This document shows positions 44,642-53,169 of a stretch of 53,648 bases of DNA, one piece after another. Where the stretch lies: the NCBI GenBank assembly GCA_019429325.1, contig JAHYJA010000003.1, positions 1 to 53,648 on the forward strand. The letters are read 5' to 3'. The stretch's first letter is position 1, and each line of letters starts with the position of its first letter. Below the pieces are notes generated by a model. It did no database searches and was not told where the DNA came from. It saw only the letters and a list, made by a program, of their open reading frames with translations. Source of the stretch: Bacteroidales bacterium (GTDB taxonomy: Bacteria > Bacteroidota > Bacteroidia > Bacteroidales > VadinHA17). The position numbers and the translations under genes are program-made.

Positions 44642-44649
44642 CAAAAGTA
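44642..44649 (-). promoter_or_regulatory. Candidate -7 box for the nqr operon
   Basis: Minus-strand TACTTTTG fits TAnnTTTG, about 70 bp before the nqrA start. Twenty bases upstream is CTG instead of TTG. Confidence 0.5.
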
Positions 44650-44705
44650 AAAATACCTGACAATATTTTCAGAAAAGTACCTGTTATGTATATACAATTT
44701 TGCAC

Positions 44706-44713
44706 TATTTTTG
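44706..44713 (+). promoter_or_regulatory. Candidate -7 box for the DUF5103 gene
   Basis: TATTTTTG fits TAnnTTTG and ends 26 bp before the chosen ATG at 44740. It supports that start over 44686, which would lie upstream of the box. No matching TTG upstream. Confidence 0.4.
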
Positions 44714-44739
44714 TCAACAATCTACTAAACTGTCACTTC

Positions 44740-46020
44740 ATGCACTCGTTTCTTGTAATATTGCTGTCATTTTTCTGTCAGTTGTCCGGCCAGTACAATG
44801 ATCAGCAATCTTTCAGCGATAAGGTCTTCGATGGAAAAATAAGGAGTGTACAATTGTATAAGGATGGATGGAACCTTTCCTATCCGGTGATGAAGCTGAA
44901 CGACAGGGAGAGGCTTATTCTGCATTTCGACCTGCTGGCAGATCAGGCAGAAACTTACTATTACACATTTATTCACTGTGATAAGGACTGGAACAGATCC
45001 GACCTGTCCGTTAGCAGTTACATTGAGGGATTCGATGAGAACCAGATAGAGGATTTCAGGTCATCATTCAACACAACTGTAAACTATATTCACTATGAGC
45101 TCGCTTTTCCGAACGAGCGGGTACGTCTTAATCTGTCGGGAAATTATGTGATTGTCGTGTATCCCGGCTTCAATCCTGACAAGCCAGTCCTTACCCGAAG
45201 GTTCATGGTAACTGAAGATGCTGCAGGAATAACCGCTGACCTGCGGAGGCCGCAGATGACTGAAGACAACAACAGGAACCAGCAGGTGCATTTCACAGTC
45301 AGCTTCACAGGCCTCACAATTATTGATCCCTACCGGAACATTTACGCGTCCATCCTTCAGAATGGAAGATGGGACCGGGCCAGGACAAACCTGAAAGCTG
45401 ACCTGACAGGAAATAATGAGCTGAAATATAATTCACTGTCCGACAAGAACATATTTCCCGGGGGGAACGAATTCAGATACTTTGATATACGAAGCATAAG
45501 GTACAAATCTGAATTTATCAGCAGAATAGACTATGTGTTTCCCAATTACAATATTTTGCTTCACCCTTCAGAGAACAGGGAGTTCAAACCTTATTTTTAC
45601 TCCCAGGATTTCAACGGAAAATATGTGATTGCTGTTCAGGAAGGACAGAATCACAATACAGATGCCGACTACGTTAATGTGTTTTTTACCCTGCCGTCAA
45701 AATTCATGCTGTCGGGCGGAGGGGTATATGTAACGGGAGCATTTAACAACTGGAATCAGGATAGCGGGAACCTGATGCGTTACAATCATGATAATCAGGC
45801 ATATGAATGCTCAATAATGCTCAAACAGGGCTGGTATAACTTTGAATACGCTTATCTGAAAGAGGGGACCACCGATGGCAGATCGGATATGTTTGAAGGC
45901 AGTCATTATCAGACTGAGAACGACTACCTGATCCTCATTTATTACAGGAATCCCCGTGACCGTTACGACCGCGTAATCGGTTCAGTTGTAGCAAATACCT
46001 TAAACCGTATATCGGGTTAA
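44740..46020 (+). CDS. DUF5103 secreted protein
   Basis: 426 residues from ATG 44740, which gives a clean signal peptide (MHSFLVILLSFFCQLSG). Family marks: KIRSVQLYKDGWNLSYPVM, LILHFDLLADQAETYYYTFIHCDKDW, YELAFPN, GNYVIVVYPGFNPDKPVLTRRFMV. The C-terminal part (about 345-420) has an early-Ig/CBM48-like domain (GGGVYVTGAFNNWNQDSG, YNFEYAYLKEG). DUF5103 proteins are confined mostly to Bacteroidota and have no proven function. Its last four bases overlap the mogA stop convergently. Confidence 0.85.
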   Translation: MHSFLVILLSFFCQLSGQYNDQQSFSDKVFDGKIRSVQLYKDGWNLSYPVMKLNDRERLILHFDLLADQAETYYYTFIHCDKDWNRSDLSVSSYIEGFDENQIEDFRSSFNTTVNYIHYELAFPNERVRLNLSGNYVIVVYPGFNPDKPVLTRRFMVTEDAAGITADLRRPQMTEDNNRNQQVHFTVSFTGLTIIDPYRNIYASILQNGRWDRARTNLKADLTGNNELKYNSLSDKNIFPGGNEFRYFDIRSIRYKSEFISRIDYVFPNYNILLHPSENREFKPYFYSQDFNGKYVIAVQEGQNHNTDADYVNVFFTLPSKFMLSGGGVYVTGAFNNWNQDSGNLMRYNHDNQAYECSIMLKQGWYNFEYAYLKEGTTDGRSDMFEGSHYQTENDYLILIYYRNPRDRYDRVIGSVVANTLNRISG

Positions 46021-46529
46021 TGAGCGGGATGATCATCTATCCCATATTGCATCAATATTGTGTGCTTCAGTGTTTTTGTTATTTCAGACATATACTCTTC
46101 AACAGCCCTTACCGAACCGGGCAGAGTGTAGACAAGAGAATTGCCAATAATGCCGGCTACTCCTCCGCTAAGCAGGGCATTTGGTTTGACTGACCCGTAT
46201 TTGACCCTGATAAACTCCATTATACCGGGAATTGCTTTTTTCATAAGTGGGGCAAGCGTTTCGACAGTTATGTCCCTCGGCCCGATGCCTGTTCCGCCTG
46301 TAGTGAAGATTAAATTGAATTCATTCCCGGCCTTTAAAAGCATATTTCGCAAAGTTCCGGCATCATCAGGGATTATGACACTACTGATCTTAAATCTCCA
46401 GTCAATTGAAGTGAAGTATTCAGAAATCTTTTCACAAACCGCGGGACCGCTCCGGTCCTCATATCTCCCGTCAGATGCCCGGTCGCTCAGAGTAACGACA
46501 AGGATCTCAAATCTTTCAGGTAATTTCAT
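46017..46529 (-). CDS. mogA: MoaB/MogA-type molybdopterin adenylyltransferase
   Basis: 170 residues. Marks: VVTLSDRASDGRYEDRSGP, the catalytic loop FTTGGTGIGPRDIT, and the late NALLSGGVAGIIGNSLVYTLPGS. The family adenylates molybdopterin before metal insertion by MoeA. The start overlaps the moaC stop (ATGA). It could be called moaB or mogA; the substrate is the same. Last gene of the Mo/W operon. Confidence 0.9.
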   Translation of the reverse strand: MKLPERFEILVVTLSDRASDGRYEDRSGPAVCEKISEYFTSIDWRFKISSVIIPDDAGTLRNMLLKAGNEFNLIFTTGGTGIGPRDITVETLAPLMKKAIPGIMEFIRVKYGSVKPNALLSGGVAGIIGNSLVYTLPGSVRAVEEYMSEITKTLKHTILMQYGIDDHPAH

Positions 46530-46972
46530 TCTTTGATTTTTTCCAAAAGTGATATATTGTCAATAACCATCTTCCGGTCGACCGCCTTGCACATGTCATA
46601 GAGTGTCAGCAACGCAACCGCGACAGAGGTAAGGGCCTCCATCTCCGCGCCTGTTCTCCCGGTGGTGACAACCTCGCTCTCAGCCACTATCCCGGCGCTG
46701 TCTGCTTTCAGGTCGAGCCTTATGTAATCGAGAAGTATGTTATGACAAAGGGGGATTAGTCCCGATGTCATTTTAGCAGCATTGATCCCTGCGATCTGTG
46801 CTACCGTAAGTACATCCCCTTTCTTAAGATTATTGCCGGCTATCAGTTTCAGTGTTTCAGCCGAAAGGCTTATATGCCCGGTTGCCCTGGCTCTCCTCTT
46901 CTGGATTCCCTTATGTCCGACATCAACCATCGAGGCCCTGCCGGAGTTATCAGTATGTGTCAGTTTCTTCAT
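46526..46972 (-). CDS. moaC: Cyclic pyranopterin monophosphate synthase
   Basis: 148 residues, normal length. Marks: MVDVGHKGIQKRRARATGHI, MTSGLIPLCHNI, and ESEVVTTGRTGAEMEALTSV with AVALLTLYDMCKAVD. It converts the MoaA product to cPMP. It lies between moaA (6-bp gap) and mogA (4-bp overlap). Confidence 0.95.
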   Translation of the reverse strand: MKKLTHTDNSGRASMVDVGHKGIQKRRARATGHISLSAETLKLIAGNNLKKGDVLTVAQIAGINAAKMTSGLIPLCHNILLDYIRLDLKADSAGIVAESEVVTTGRTGAEMEALTSVAVALLTLYDMCKAVDRKMVIDNISLLEKIKE

Positions 46973-46978
46973 TTTTTG

Positions 46979-47779
46979 TCAGCCTCCTATATTATAGAAT
47001 TCACCTGTGTTGTTGTTTGCTCCGGCTTCCGGTTTATTTTCGATTGCCAGCCTGAGGGCTTTTTCATAACCAAGCTCCCTTATATCGAATTCTGCCGGGC
47101 TGAAGAGACAAGGCTTGAGCTTACCCTGTGCCGTAAGCCTCAAACGATTGCAAATCAGGCAGTTTCCGCCTGTCCCCCCATCCACAACTGAAAAAAATCC
47201 CCGGCAAAGGTCCATCTGGCGAATATATCTTATTGCCAGATTCTTTTCCCTGCAAAATTCAGCTACTTCCCTGGCATCTTTCTCGTTCCGCGACTCCTTT
47301 ACGACACAGTTGATCTTAACCGGGAACAAGCCTGCATCCGTGGCAGCCCCGATACCCCTCAGAACATCCTTAACCCTCCCGTTTCTTGTGATATATCTGT
47401 ACCTCCGGGGGTCGATGGCATCGAGACTTACATTAACTCTCTGAAGTCCTGCTTGTTTGAGCTCAATTGCATAATTTCCGAGCAGTATCCCGTTGGTAGT
47501 CATCGAAAGATCGGTGATTCCGCTGATTCCGGCAATCATTCCTACAAGGGCCACAATATTTTTTCTGACAAGAGGTTCCCCGCCTGTTATCCTTACCCTG
47601 GAAATCCCATTACTGACAGCGACACGGGTGAACTCCGTAATTTCATCAAATGAGAGTATATCTTCGTGTCTCAGCAGTTTTACTCCTTCCTCCGGCATGC
47701 AGTATCTGCATCTCAGGTTACACCTGTCGGTGACTGAAATACGGAGATAGTCTATATTTCTGTTAAATCTGTCGAACAT
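46979..47779 (-). CDS. moaA: Shortened GTP 3',8-cyclase
   Basis: 266 residues, while MoaA is normally about 320-340. The radical-SAM cluster motif is Cys20-x3-Cys24-x2-Cys27 (CNLRCRYC), SAM-binding GGEP follows, and the second cluster keeps Cys207-x2-Cys210-x13-Cys224 in CLICNRLRLT...KPC. The C-terminus ends in the conserved Gly-Gly. Between RYIRQMD and the second cluster only about 17 residues remain where typical enzymes have about 55, so some forty residues of the substrate-side region are missing. Both clusters are intact, so it may still be active. Its start overlaps moeA by 17 bp. Confidence 0.88.
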   Translation of the reverse strand: MFDRFNRNIDYLRISVTDRCNLRCRYCMPEEGVKLLRHEDILSFDEITEFTRVAVSNGISRVRITGGEPLVRKNIVALVGMIAGISGITDLSMTTNGILLGNYAIELKQAGLQRVNVSLDAIDPRRYRYITRNGRVKDVLRGIGAATDAGLFPVKINCVVKESRNEKDAREVAEFCREKNLAIRYIRQMDLCRGFFSVVDGGTGGNCLICNRLRLTAQGKLKPCLFSPAEFDIRELGYEKALRLAIENKPEAGANNNTGEFYNIGG

Positions 47780-48962
47780 TTACGATCTCCCCTTTTTTAA
47801 TGCTTAATTTCCCGGCAGGCACCTGCATTATGCCATCGGCATGGGTCAGGGATGCAATGTGTGCCGATCCGTGGAATTCTACGGGAGTTACAGATCCCCT
47901 TTTATCAATTATTACCGGGATGCATGCCATGCGGTCAGCAGACTTTCGTGAGTAATCAACTCCTGCCGGGAGGGCTATATCCGCGATGCCGGTGCGACAT
48001 CCCATCATCCTCAGGATCAGCGGGCGGACAAGCAGTTCAAACTGTATGAAGGATGACACCGGGTTGCCCGGCAGGCCAAAAACGAGTGCCGCGGGATGAG
48101 CTCCGAATGTGGTTGGTTTTCCCGGTTGAACGGCTACCCTGGTAAAGAGTATTTTCACCCCGGCCCTCTCCATCACCATCGGCACAAAATCAAATTCTCC
48201 CATTGAAACGCCCCCGGTGATAATAACTATATCATTTTCGATTATTGCCTTTTCAACTATTCTGTATGTTTCTTCTTTATCGTCAGAGGCAATCCCGTAA
48301 AAGGCCGGGACAGCTCCTGCCCTTACGGCCTGTGCGGTGAGCTGATAAGAATTGCTGTCCCTAATCTGTCCGGGAGCAGGTTTATCTGCAGGAACCACAA
48401 GTTCGTTTCCTGAGCTTATGACTGCCAGTGCCGGTCTCTTTCTTGCCAGTACCCGTGTGCAACCCGCTGCAGCCATCACCGCGATATCCTGAGGTTTGAT
48501 AAGCGTACCGGCCTCCAGTACCTGATCTCCGGCCCTGATATCCTCGCCCCGCAACGAAATATTGTTCTTCCCTGACGATCCTCTGAAAATTATTCTGCCC
48601 GAAGGAAGAATTTCCGTATCTTCAACCATAACAACCATATCGCATTCTGCAGGGACCACACTCCCTGTCATAATCTTTGAGCATTGCCTTCTGCCGACAG
48701 GTACTTCCGGCATTTTGCCGGCAGGAATTGTTTCGACGACCTCAAGTTCCGAACCGATGTCTTCCCTTCTGCAGGCGTAACCGTCAACCGCGGACCTGTT
48801 AAAGGGAGGCATGTCGATGTCGCTCAGAACATTTTCAGCCAGAACCCTTCCTGTTGAGCTGTCAAAGAGGATTTCCTCCACACCCGTTTCAAAGGCAGAA
48901 TCCGTGACTATTCTCAGCGCCTCTTCAAACTGTATCATAGGTGAGTCTGTTATACTTTTCAT
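47763..48962 (-). CDS. moeA: Molybdopterin molybdenumtransferase
   Basis: 399 residues of normal length. Marks: the N-terminal MPPFNRSAVDGYACR, KIMTGSVVPAECDMVVMVED, RPALAVISSGNELVVP, DSNSYQLTA, VIITGGVSMGEFDF and VFGLPGNPVSSFIQFELLV. It inserts molybdate, or in some organisms tungstate, into adenylated pterin. Neighbour of the metal-transport genes (2-bp gap to the ATPase). The first Met at 48962 is used; a second at residue 9 is possible. Confidence 0.95.
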   Translation of the reverse strand: MKSITDSPMIQFEEALRIVTDSAFETGVEEILFDSSTGRVLAENVLSDIDMPPFNRSAVDGYACRREDIGSELEVVETIPAGKMPEVPVGRRQCSKIMTGSVVPAECDMVVMVEDTEILPSGRIIFRGSSGKNNISLRGEDIRAGDQVLEAGTLIKPQDIAVMAAAGCTRVLARKRPALAVISSGNELVVPADKPAPGQIRDSNSYQLTAQAVRAGAVPAFYGIASDDKEETYRIVEKAIIENDIVIITGGVSMGEFDFVPMVMERAGVKILFTRVAVQPGKPTTFGAHPAALVFGLPGNPVSSFIQFELLVRPLILRMMGCRTGIADIALPAGVDYSRKSADRMACIPVIIDKRGSVTPVEFHGSAHIASLTHADGIMQVPAGKLSIKKGEIVNVRQI

Positions 48963-48964
48963 AA

Positions 48965-50026
48965 TTATATACGTTCGTCCAGTACTACGGCCGCCCGGGC
49001 AGGGAAAGTTATCCAGACGTCAGACAATTCCCTTGCTTCAAGTTGTTCAAATTCTTCCTGCCTGACATCAACAAAAAATTTCTCACCGGCATCAACCAGG
49101 AGTTCCATCCCATAAACGCAGGGGATAATGTCAGTTATGGTTCCCATAAAGCAGTTGTCATGTTCCCCGCCAGGTTTTTCCCTGAAGACTTTCACATCAT
49201 CGCTCCGTATAATGATGAGGCCCTCACCTGAATGATCGTCCCCCTCTATGTTGAAAACCAGTTTATTAGGGCAGATGGCTTTCCATTTTCCTCTTTCCCG
49301 GGTGAACCGTACCCTGAAAAAATTTCTGATACCCGCATATCGCGCTACGAACTTGTTGACCGGTTTTCTGAAGACCTCGGCAGGCAAACCCTCCTGAATT
49401 ATTCTTCCGTTATGGATAACTCCCGCCCTGGAAGCCAGATTCACAGCTTCCCTGTAATCGTGAGTAACATGTATTATGGTATGTCCGTCCCTGTTAAGCT
49501 TCCTCAGTATACCCTTTATGTCGTCTCTCAGGCTTGCATCTACTGAAGCCATTGGTTCATCAAGGAGCAGGAGCCGGGGTGATGTGATGAGTGTGCGAGC
49601 CAGAGCCACCCTCTGCAGTTCTCCTCCTGACAGGTTTTGTGTGTTGCGGTTCAGGAGATGATCTATGTTCATTCCGGCCGCAATGCCTTTAACTGCTGTG
49701 AATATTGCCTTTCTTCCGGTTTTCCTGGCCATCAGCGGGTATGCTATATTGCCGTATACCGTCATATTGGGAAATATTGCATAATCCTGAAACACCAGGC
49801 CTGTATTTCGTTTCTGAATCTTCCGTTGCGTAATATCCTCATTATCAAGCCAAATATTTCCTGAATCCGGGAATGTCAGGCCGGCAATGAGCTCAAGTAG
49901 CAATGTCTTTCCTGATCCTGACCGCCCCAGGAGTACATAATACTCGCCTTCCCTGATATTGAGGTTTATGTCTGACAGAGCAAACTGGCCAAATCTCTTG
50001 TTAATATTTTCAAGCCTCAGCATCAT
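48965..50026 (-). CDS. wtpC: Molybdate/tungstate ABC transporter ATP-binding protein
   Basis: 353 residues. Walker A GRSGSGKTLLLE, the signature LSGGELQRVALART, Walker B LLLLDEPMASVD, and switch His in IIHVTHDYREAV. The C-terminal 110 residues form the regulatory TOBE-like region (GTITDIIPCVYGMELLVDAGE). It drives import through the adjacent permease; the start overlaps the permease by 17 bp. The symbol follows from the substrate-binding protein, which is of Wtp type; ModC is the alternative name. Confidence 0.85.
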   Translation of the reverse strand: MMLRLENINKRFGQFALSDINLNIREGEYYVLLGRSGSGKTLLLELIAGLTFPDSGNIWLDNEDITQRKIQKRNTGLVFQDYAIFPNMTVYGNIAYPLMARKTGRKAIFTAVKGIAAGMNIDHLLNRNTQNLSGGELQRVALARTLITSPRLLLLDEPMASVDASLRDDIKGILRKLNRDGHTIIHVTHDYREAVNLASRAGVIHNGRIIQEGLPAEVFRKPVNKFVARYAGIRNFFRVRFTRERGKWKAICPNKLVFNIEGDDHSGEGLIIIRSDDVKVFREKPGGEHDNCFMGTITDIIPCVYGMELLVDAGEKFFVDVRQEEFEQLEARELSDVWITFPARAAVVLDERI

Positions 50027-50816
50027 CGGTGATTTGAGTTATTTTTTTTCTTCGCGCCACTATGCGGAGCATTATGAAAACCATAAGGGCAACCAGTATA
50101 AAGAGCACTGAAGCCGGGCGCGAATAGCTCAGTCCATATGAGCTGAACCTTTCATATATCAGCACCGGCGCTATCATCGGGTGGTAGGCAACAATAACCA
50201 CCGCTCCGAACTCACTCATTCCCCTGGCGAACATCATTACAAATCCGGTAATAATGCTCTGCCGGGCGAGAGGTATTGATATTGTAAAAAAGACCCTCGA
50301 ACGGCTTGCCCCAAGATTAAGCCCCGCTTTCTCGAGTTTTTCAGGTACGGCAGCAAAGCCGTCGCGGGCAGAGTTAATAAAGAAGGGCAGGCTGACAAAG
50401 GCCATAGCAAGGGCAATTCCCGCGGGGTTGTTTATAAGGTTCAGTCCCATTGCATCGGCTGCCCTGCCCAGTGCTCCGTCGCGTGAGATAAATCCCAGAA
50501 TCGCAATCCCCGCCGCGGTATGTGGCAATACCACAGGCAGATCGATAATGCCCTGCACCACATTTTTAAGGGGGAAGTTACGCCGTGCCATAAACCATGC
50601 CAGCGGAACAGCGCCAAGGGCAGAAATGAAAGTAGCGGCAAATGAGACCCAGAGAGTCAGCCAGATGCTCTGCTGAACCTCCCTGTCGCCTGCTGTCTCA
50701 AAGAAGTCGGACGGAGCTGTGTGAATGAACAACCCTGCCAGGGGAGCCAGGATGAACAACAATACAAGCGAAGATAATATGAGCAGAATCCAGTTAAAAG
50801 GGTTATATCTTATCAT
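50010..50816 (-). CDS. wtpB: Molybdate/tungstate ABC transporter permease
   Basis: 268 residues from the ATG at 50816; the longer frame from 50846 starts at TTG and overlaps wtpA. Six hydrophobic segments are visible, with the permease EAA-like loop KLEKAGLNLGASRSRVFFTISIPLARQ, and motif LPHTAAGIAIL. It begins 4 bp after the stop of the binding-protein gene. Name depends on the partner's type. Confidence 0.85.
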   Translation of the reverse strand: MIRYNPFNWILLILSSLVLLFILAPLAGLFIHTAPSDFFETAGDREVQQSIWLTLWVSFAATFISALGAVPLAWFMARRNFPLKNVVQGIIDLPVVLPHTAAGIAILGFISRDGALGRAADAMGLNLINNPAGIALAMAFVSLPFFINSARDGFAAVPEKLEKAGLNLGASRSRVFFTISIPLARQSIITGFVMMFARGMSEFGAVVIVAYHPMIAPVLIYERFSSYGLSYSRPASVLFILVALMVFIMLRIVARRKKITQITDDAEA

Positions 50817-50820
50817 CAGA

Positions 50821-51804
50821 CTATAGTGCCGTTTTTGCTGTATCAAAATATTTCTTAAGCTGTTCCGGTATAAGGCCGGGAGTATCGGTTACAGGAGGGA
50901 CCAGCGGTTCCTGTCCGCAATCCCTGAATATCTTCTCTCCTTCCAGGCTCAGCAGGAAGTCAATGAAACTGATTGCTTCCTCTTTCATCGGGGCATCCCT
51001 CAGGATTGTCAGGCTGTAATTGATATAATCACCCTTCACCTGCATCCTCTGGCCGGGGCTTCTTCCGGCTATACCGACCGATACAGATCCGTAGAGATCG
51101 TTCCTGTCCGGATCGGAGAGGTTAATCTCTGAAGGCAGTTCAATGAATCTGAATCCATGTTGTATCGCAACTGATTTATACTGAAACATATAATCAATGG
51201 CTTTCGACTCTGCGAGTGCGATCAGGTCCACCTCTTTCGGACGAATATAATTTTTGTTCTTATTCAAAATCTTTTCTGTCAATCCCGGTTCACCATAATA
51301 GATCTCTGCAAGCTTTACTGCAAGCACCGATCTGTAACCGCAAGGATCGGAATCCGGATCCGACCGTCCGTATATAACATCATCCCTGAGCAGGATATCA
51401 GTCCAGTTTCCTGAGTTTATTACTGATGAATACTCTGATCTGTCAGTGAAGGCTATAACTATCTCGTTGGTAGCAAATTTTATGCTCCAGTCAGCATATT
51501 CGGGAATAAGAAGTTCGTCTATAACAAAATAATCAGCGGAGGCCATTATATCGCATGATTTCTTCAGTTCAGTGATCTTGCGGGCACTAACAAGGCTTCC
51601 TGCAGACTCCAGGAGAATGTTAATGTCCGGATGACTCTTCCGGTACTCCTCCGCCAGCTTTCTGAACGGAACTGAAAGGCTGCCGGCGTGGAAGATTATC
51701 ACGTTCCGTTTCCCACGGCTCTGATTGTTGCAGCCGGACAGCAATAAAAATATAAAAGTCAAAATCAGGATTATCAGACCTGCCCATCTTATTCTATTGT
51801 TCAC
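50821..51804 (-). CDS. wtpA: WtpA-like tungstate/molybdate-binding lipoprotein
   Basis: 327 residues starting with GTG (51804-51802); no in-frame ATG fits better. Lipobox LLSGC with Cys25. The ligand-site pattern is that of WtpA rather than ModA: IIFHAGSLSVPFRKLAEEYR, ESAGSLVSARKITELKK, IMASADYFVIDELLIPEYADW and FATNEIVIAFTDRSEY. WtpA proteins, first known in archaea, bind tungstate very tightly and molybdate also. It is the first gene of the operon that also holds permease, ATPase, moeA, moaA, moaC and mogA, so oxyanion uptake and cofactor building are tied together. Tungstate preference is inferred from family resemblance only. Confidence 0.85.
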   Translation of the reverse strand: MNNRIRWAGLIILILTFIFLLLSGCNNQSRGKRNVIIFHAGSLSVPFRKLAEEYRKSHPDINILLESAGSLVSARKITELKKSCDIMASADYFVIDELLIPEYADWSIKFATNEIVIAFTDRSEYSSVINSGNWTDILLRDDVIYGRSDPDSDPCGYRSVLAVKLAEIYYGEPGLTEKILNKNKNYIRPKEVDLIALAESKAIDYMFQYKSVAIQHGFRFIELPSEINLSDPDRNDLYGSVSVGIAGRSPGQRMQVKGDYINYSLTILRDAPMKEEAISFIDFLLSLEGEKIFRDCGQEPLVPPVTDTPGLIPEQLKKYFDTAKTAL

Positions 51805-51845
51805 CAGTATATTAAATTAATGATGTAAAATTGAACCGGCTTTAT

Positions 51846-51853
51846 CAAAGGTA
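51846..51853 (-). promoter_or_regulatory. Candidate -7 box for the wtp-moe-moa operon
   Basis: Minus-strand TACCTTTG fits TAnnTTTG, about 40 bp before the GTG start. No TTG at the usual distance. It lies in the 193-bp divergent spacer shared with thiF. Confidence 0.45.
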
Positions 51854-51997
51854 GAATTTATTAATAATCTGCACCATGACAATAATCAATAAGTTAAGCC
51901 TTGCCTTAATAATGAAGCATAACCCGGAAGTCAGAATAAAGGAATGTTTCAAATAACAATATTTGTAAATATCTTTATGGCAGAAAATTAACTGACA

Positions 51998-52585
51998 ATG
52001 AGGTTACCGGATATCCAGGACCATCTTCGCAGGTACAGGGTTGGTATTGCAGGTGCCGGAGGGCTCGGTTCAAACTGCGCGGCCGCTCTTGCCAGGTGTG
52101 GTGTCGGGACGCTGGTAATCTCCGATTTTGACCGGATAGAGGAGGGCAATCTAAGTCGCCAGTACTACTTCACCGATCAGGTGGGCATGATGAAAACAAC
52201 AGCCCTGAAAGAGAATCTTGCCCGTATCAATCCTGAGGTATTTGTGATCATCTACCAGAAAAAACTTGACCCTGAGAATATCCCTGTAATATTTTCCGGC
52301 TGTGACGTTATTGTTGAGGCATTCGACAAAGCAGAAATGAAAGAGATGCTCATTGAAACAGTTCAGACATTAATGCCGGGAATACCTCTGGTTGTGGGTT
52401 CAGGACTGGCCGGATGGGGAATGAGCAATGAGATAAGATGCAGGAAGGTCGATGATACATTTTATGTTTGCGGTGATGAATCATCCGAGACAACCGATGA
52501 GATGCCCCCGATGGCTCCCCGCGTTGGCATGGTGGCCAGTATGCAGGCAAATGTTGTGATTGAGATCCTGATGGAGATGAATTAA
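51998..52585 (+). CDS. thiF: Short ThiF-family adenylyltransferase
   Basis: 195 residues, the size of the short ThiF group (ThiF family 2) rather than 245-residue MoeB/ThiF. Nucleotide-binding loop GIAGAGGLGSN, then SDFDRIEEGNLSRQYY and DVIVEAFDKAEMK with the conserved aspartates and arginine. It would adenylate the C-terminal Gly-Gly of a small sulfur carrier. The carrier gene follows 15 bp downstream. Position next to the Wtp-Moa operon suggests involvement in pterin cofactor sulfuration, though thiamine synthesis is also possible. Confidence 0.85.
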   Translation: MRLPDIQDHLRRYRVGIAGAGGLGSNCAAALARCGVGTLVISDFDRIEEGNLSRQYYFTDQVGMMKTTALKENLARINPEVFVIIYQKKLDPENIPVIFSGCDVIVEAFDKAEMKEMLIETVQTLMPGIPLVVGSGLAGWGMSNEIRCRKVDDTFYVCGDESSETTDEMPPMAPRVGMVASMQANVVIEILMEMN

Positions 52586-52600
52586 AAAGCAAAGTTCCGA

Positions 52601-52804
52601 ATGAAGATATTACTGAACAACAAAACGGAGGAGTTCGATAAAGATACCATGTCTGTATCTGAAATGCTTGAAATCAAAAAATTCTCTTTCCGCATGAGGA
52701 TAGTAAAAATTAACGGGCTCTTCATCCCGAAGGAAAAGTACGACTCAGCATTTATTAAGGATGGAGACAATGTCCAGATGCTTTATCTTATGAGCGGCGG
52801 ATAA
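52601..52804 (+). CDS. ThiS/MoaD-like sulfur carrier
   Basis: 67 residues with a ubiquitin-like beta-grasp pattern and C-terminal Gly-Gly (LMSGG), which is activated by the ThiF-like enzyme. VKINGLFIPKEKY and FIKDGDNVQMLYL resemble ThiS; length also fits. Next to molybdenum/tungsten genes a MoaD-like role is possible. No moaE is in the window. Confidence 0.8.
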   Translation: MKILLNNKTEEFDKDTMSVSEMLEIKKFSFRMRIVKINGLFIPKEKYDSAFIKDGDNVQMLYLMSGG

Positions 52805-52830
52805 AAAAAAAGTTGTAGGTTTGCATTATT

Positions 52831-53169
52831 ATGTTAAGGCCAAAGTTCATAGACCGTATACCACCTGTTTTAAGGAACAAATACCTTCTGACATCGGTTA
52901 TATTTATCCTCTGGCTTCTGTTTTTCGACTCAAATAACCTGATTGCCAGATACAAGGAACTGCGGAACCTCAATAAACTACGTGCAGACAGGGAGTATTA
53001 TGCAAACCGGATTGAGGAAGAGCGCCGCAAGCTGCACGAGTTGAAGACCGACAACCGTAATCTTGAGAAGTACGCCAGGGAACAGTACCGTATGAAGAGG
53101 GCCGATGAAGATCTTTATATCGTTGTAACTGCGGCGGAAGACAGAAAGATCAGGAAAAGGACTTATTGA
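52831..53169 (+). CDS. DivIC/FtsB-family septum protein
   Basis: 112 residues: one membrane helix (about 20-38, LTSVIFILWLLFFDS) and a coiled coil (about 42-95) rich in charged heptads, followed by EKYAREQYRMKRADEDLYIV, typical of FtsB/DivIC in Bacteroidota. The family joins the division complex with FtsL and FtsQ. It is 26 bp after the sulfur carrier. Its end overlaps the convergent gene at 53163 by seven bp. Confidence 0.85.
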   Translation: MLRPKFIDRIPPVLRNKYLLTSVIFILWLLFFDSNNLIARYKELRNLNKLRADREYYANRIEEERRKLHELKTDNRNLEKYAREQYRMKRADEDLYIVVTAAEDRKIRKRTY

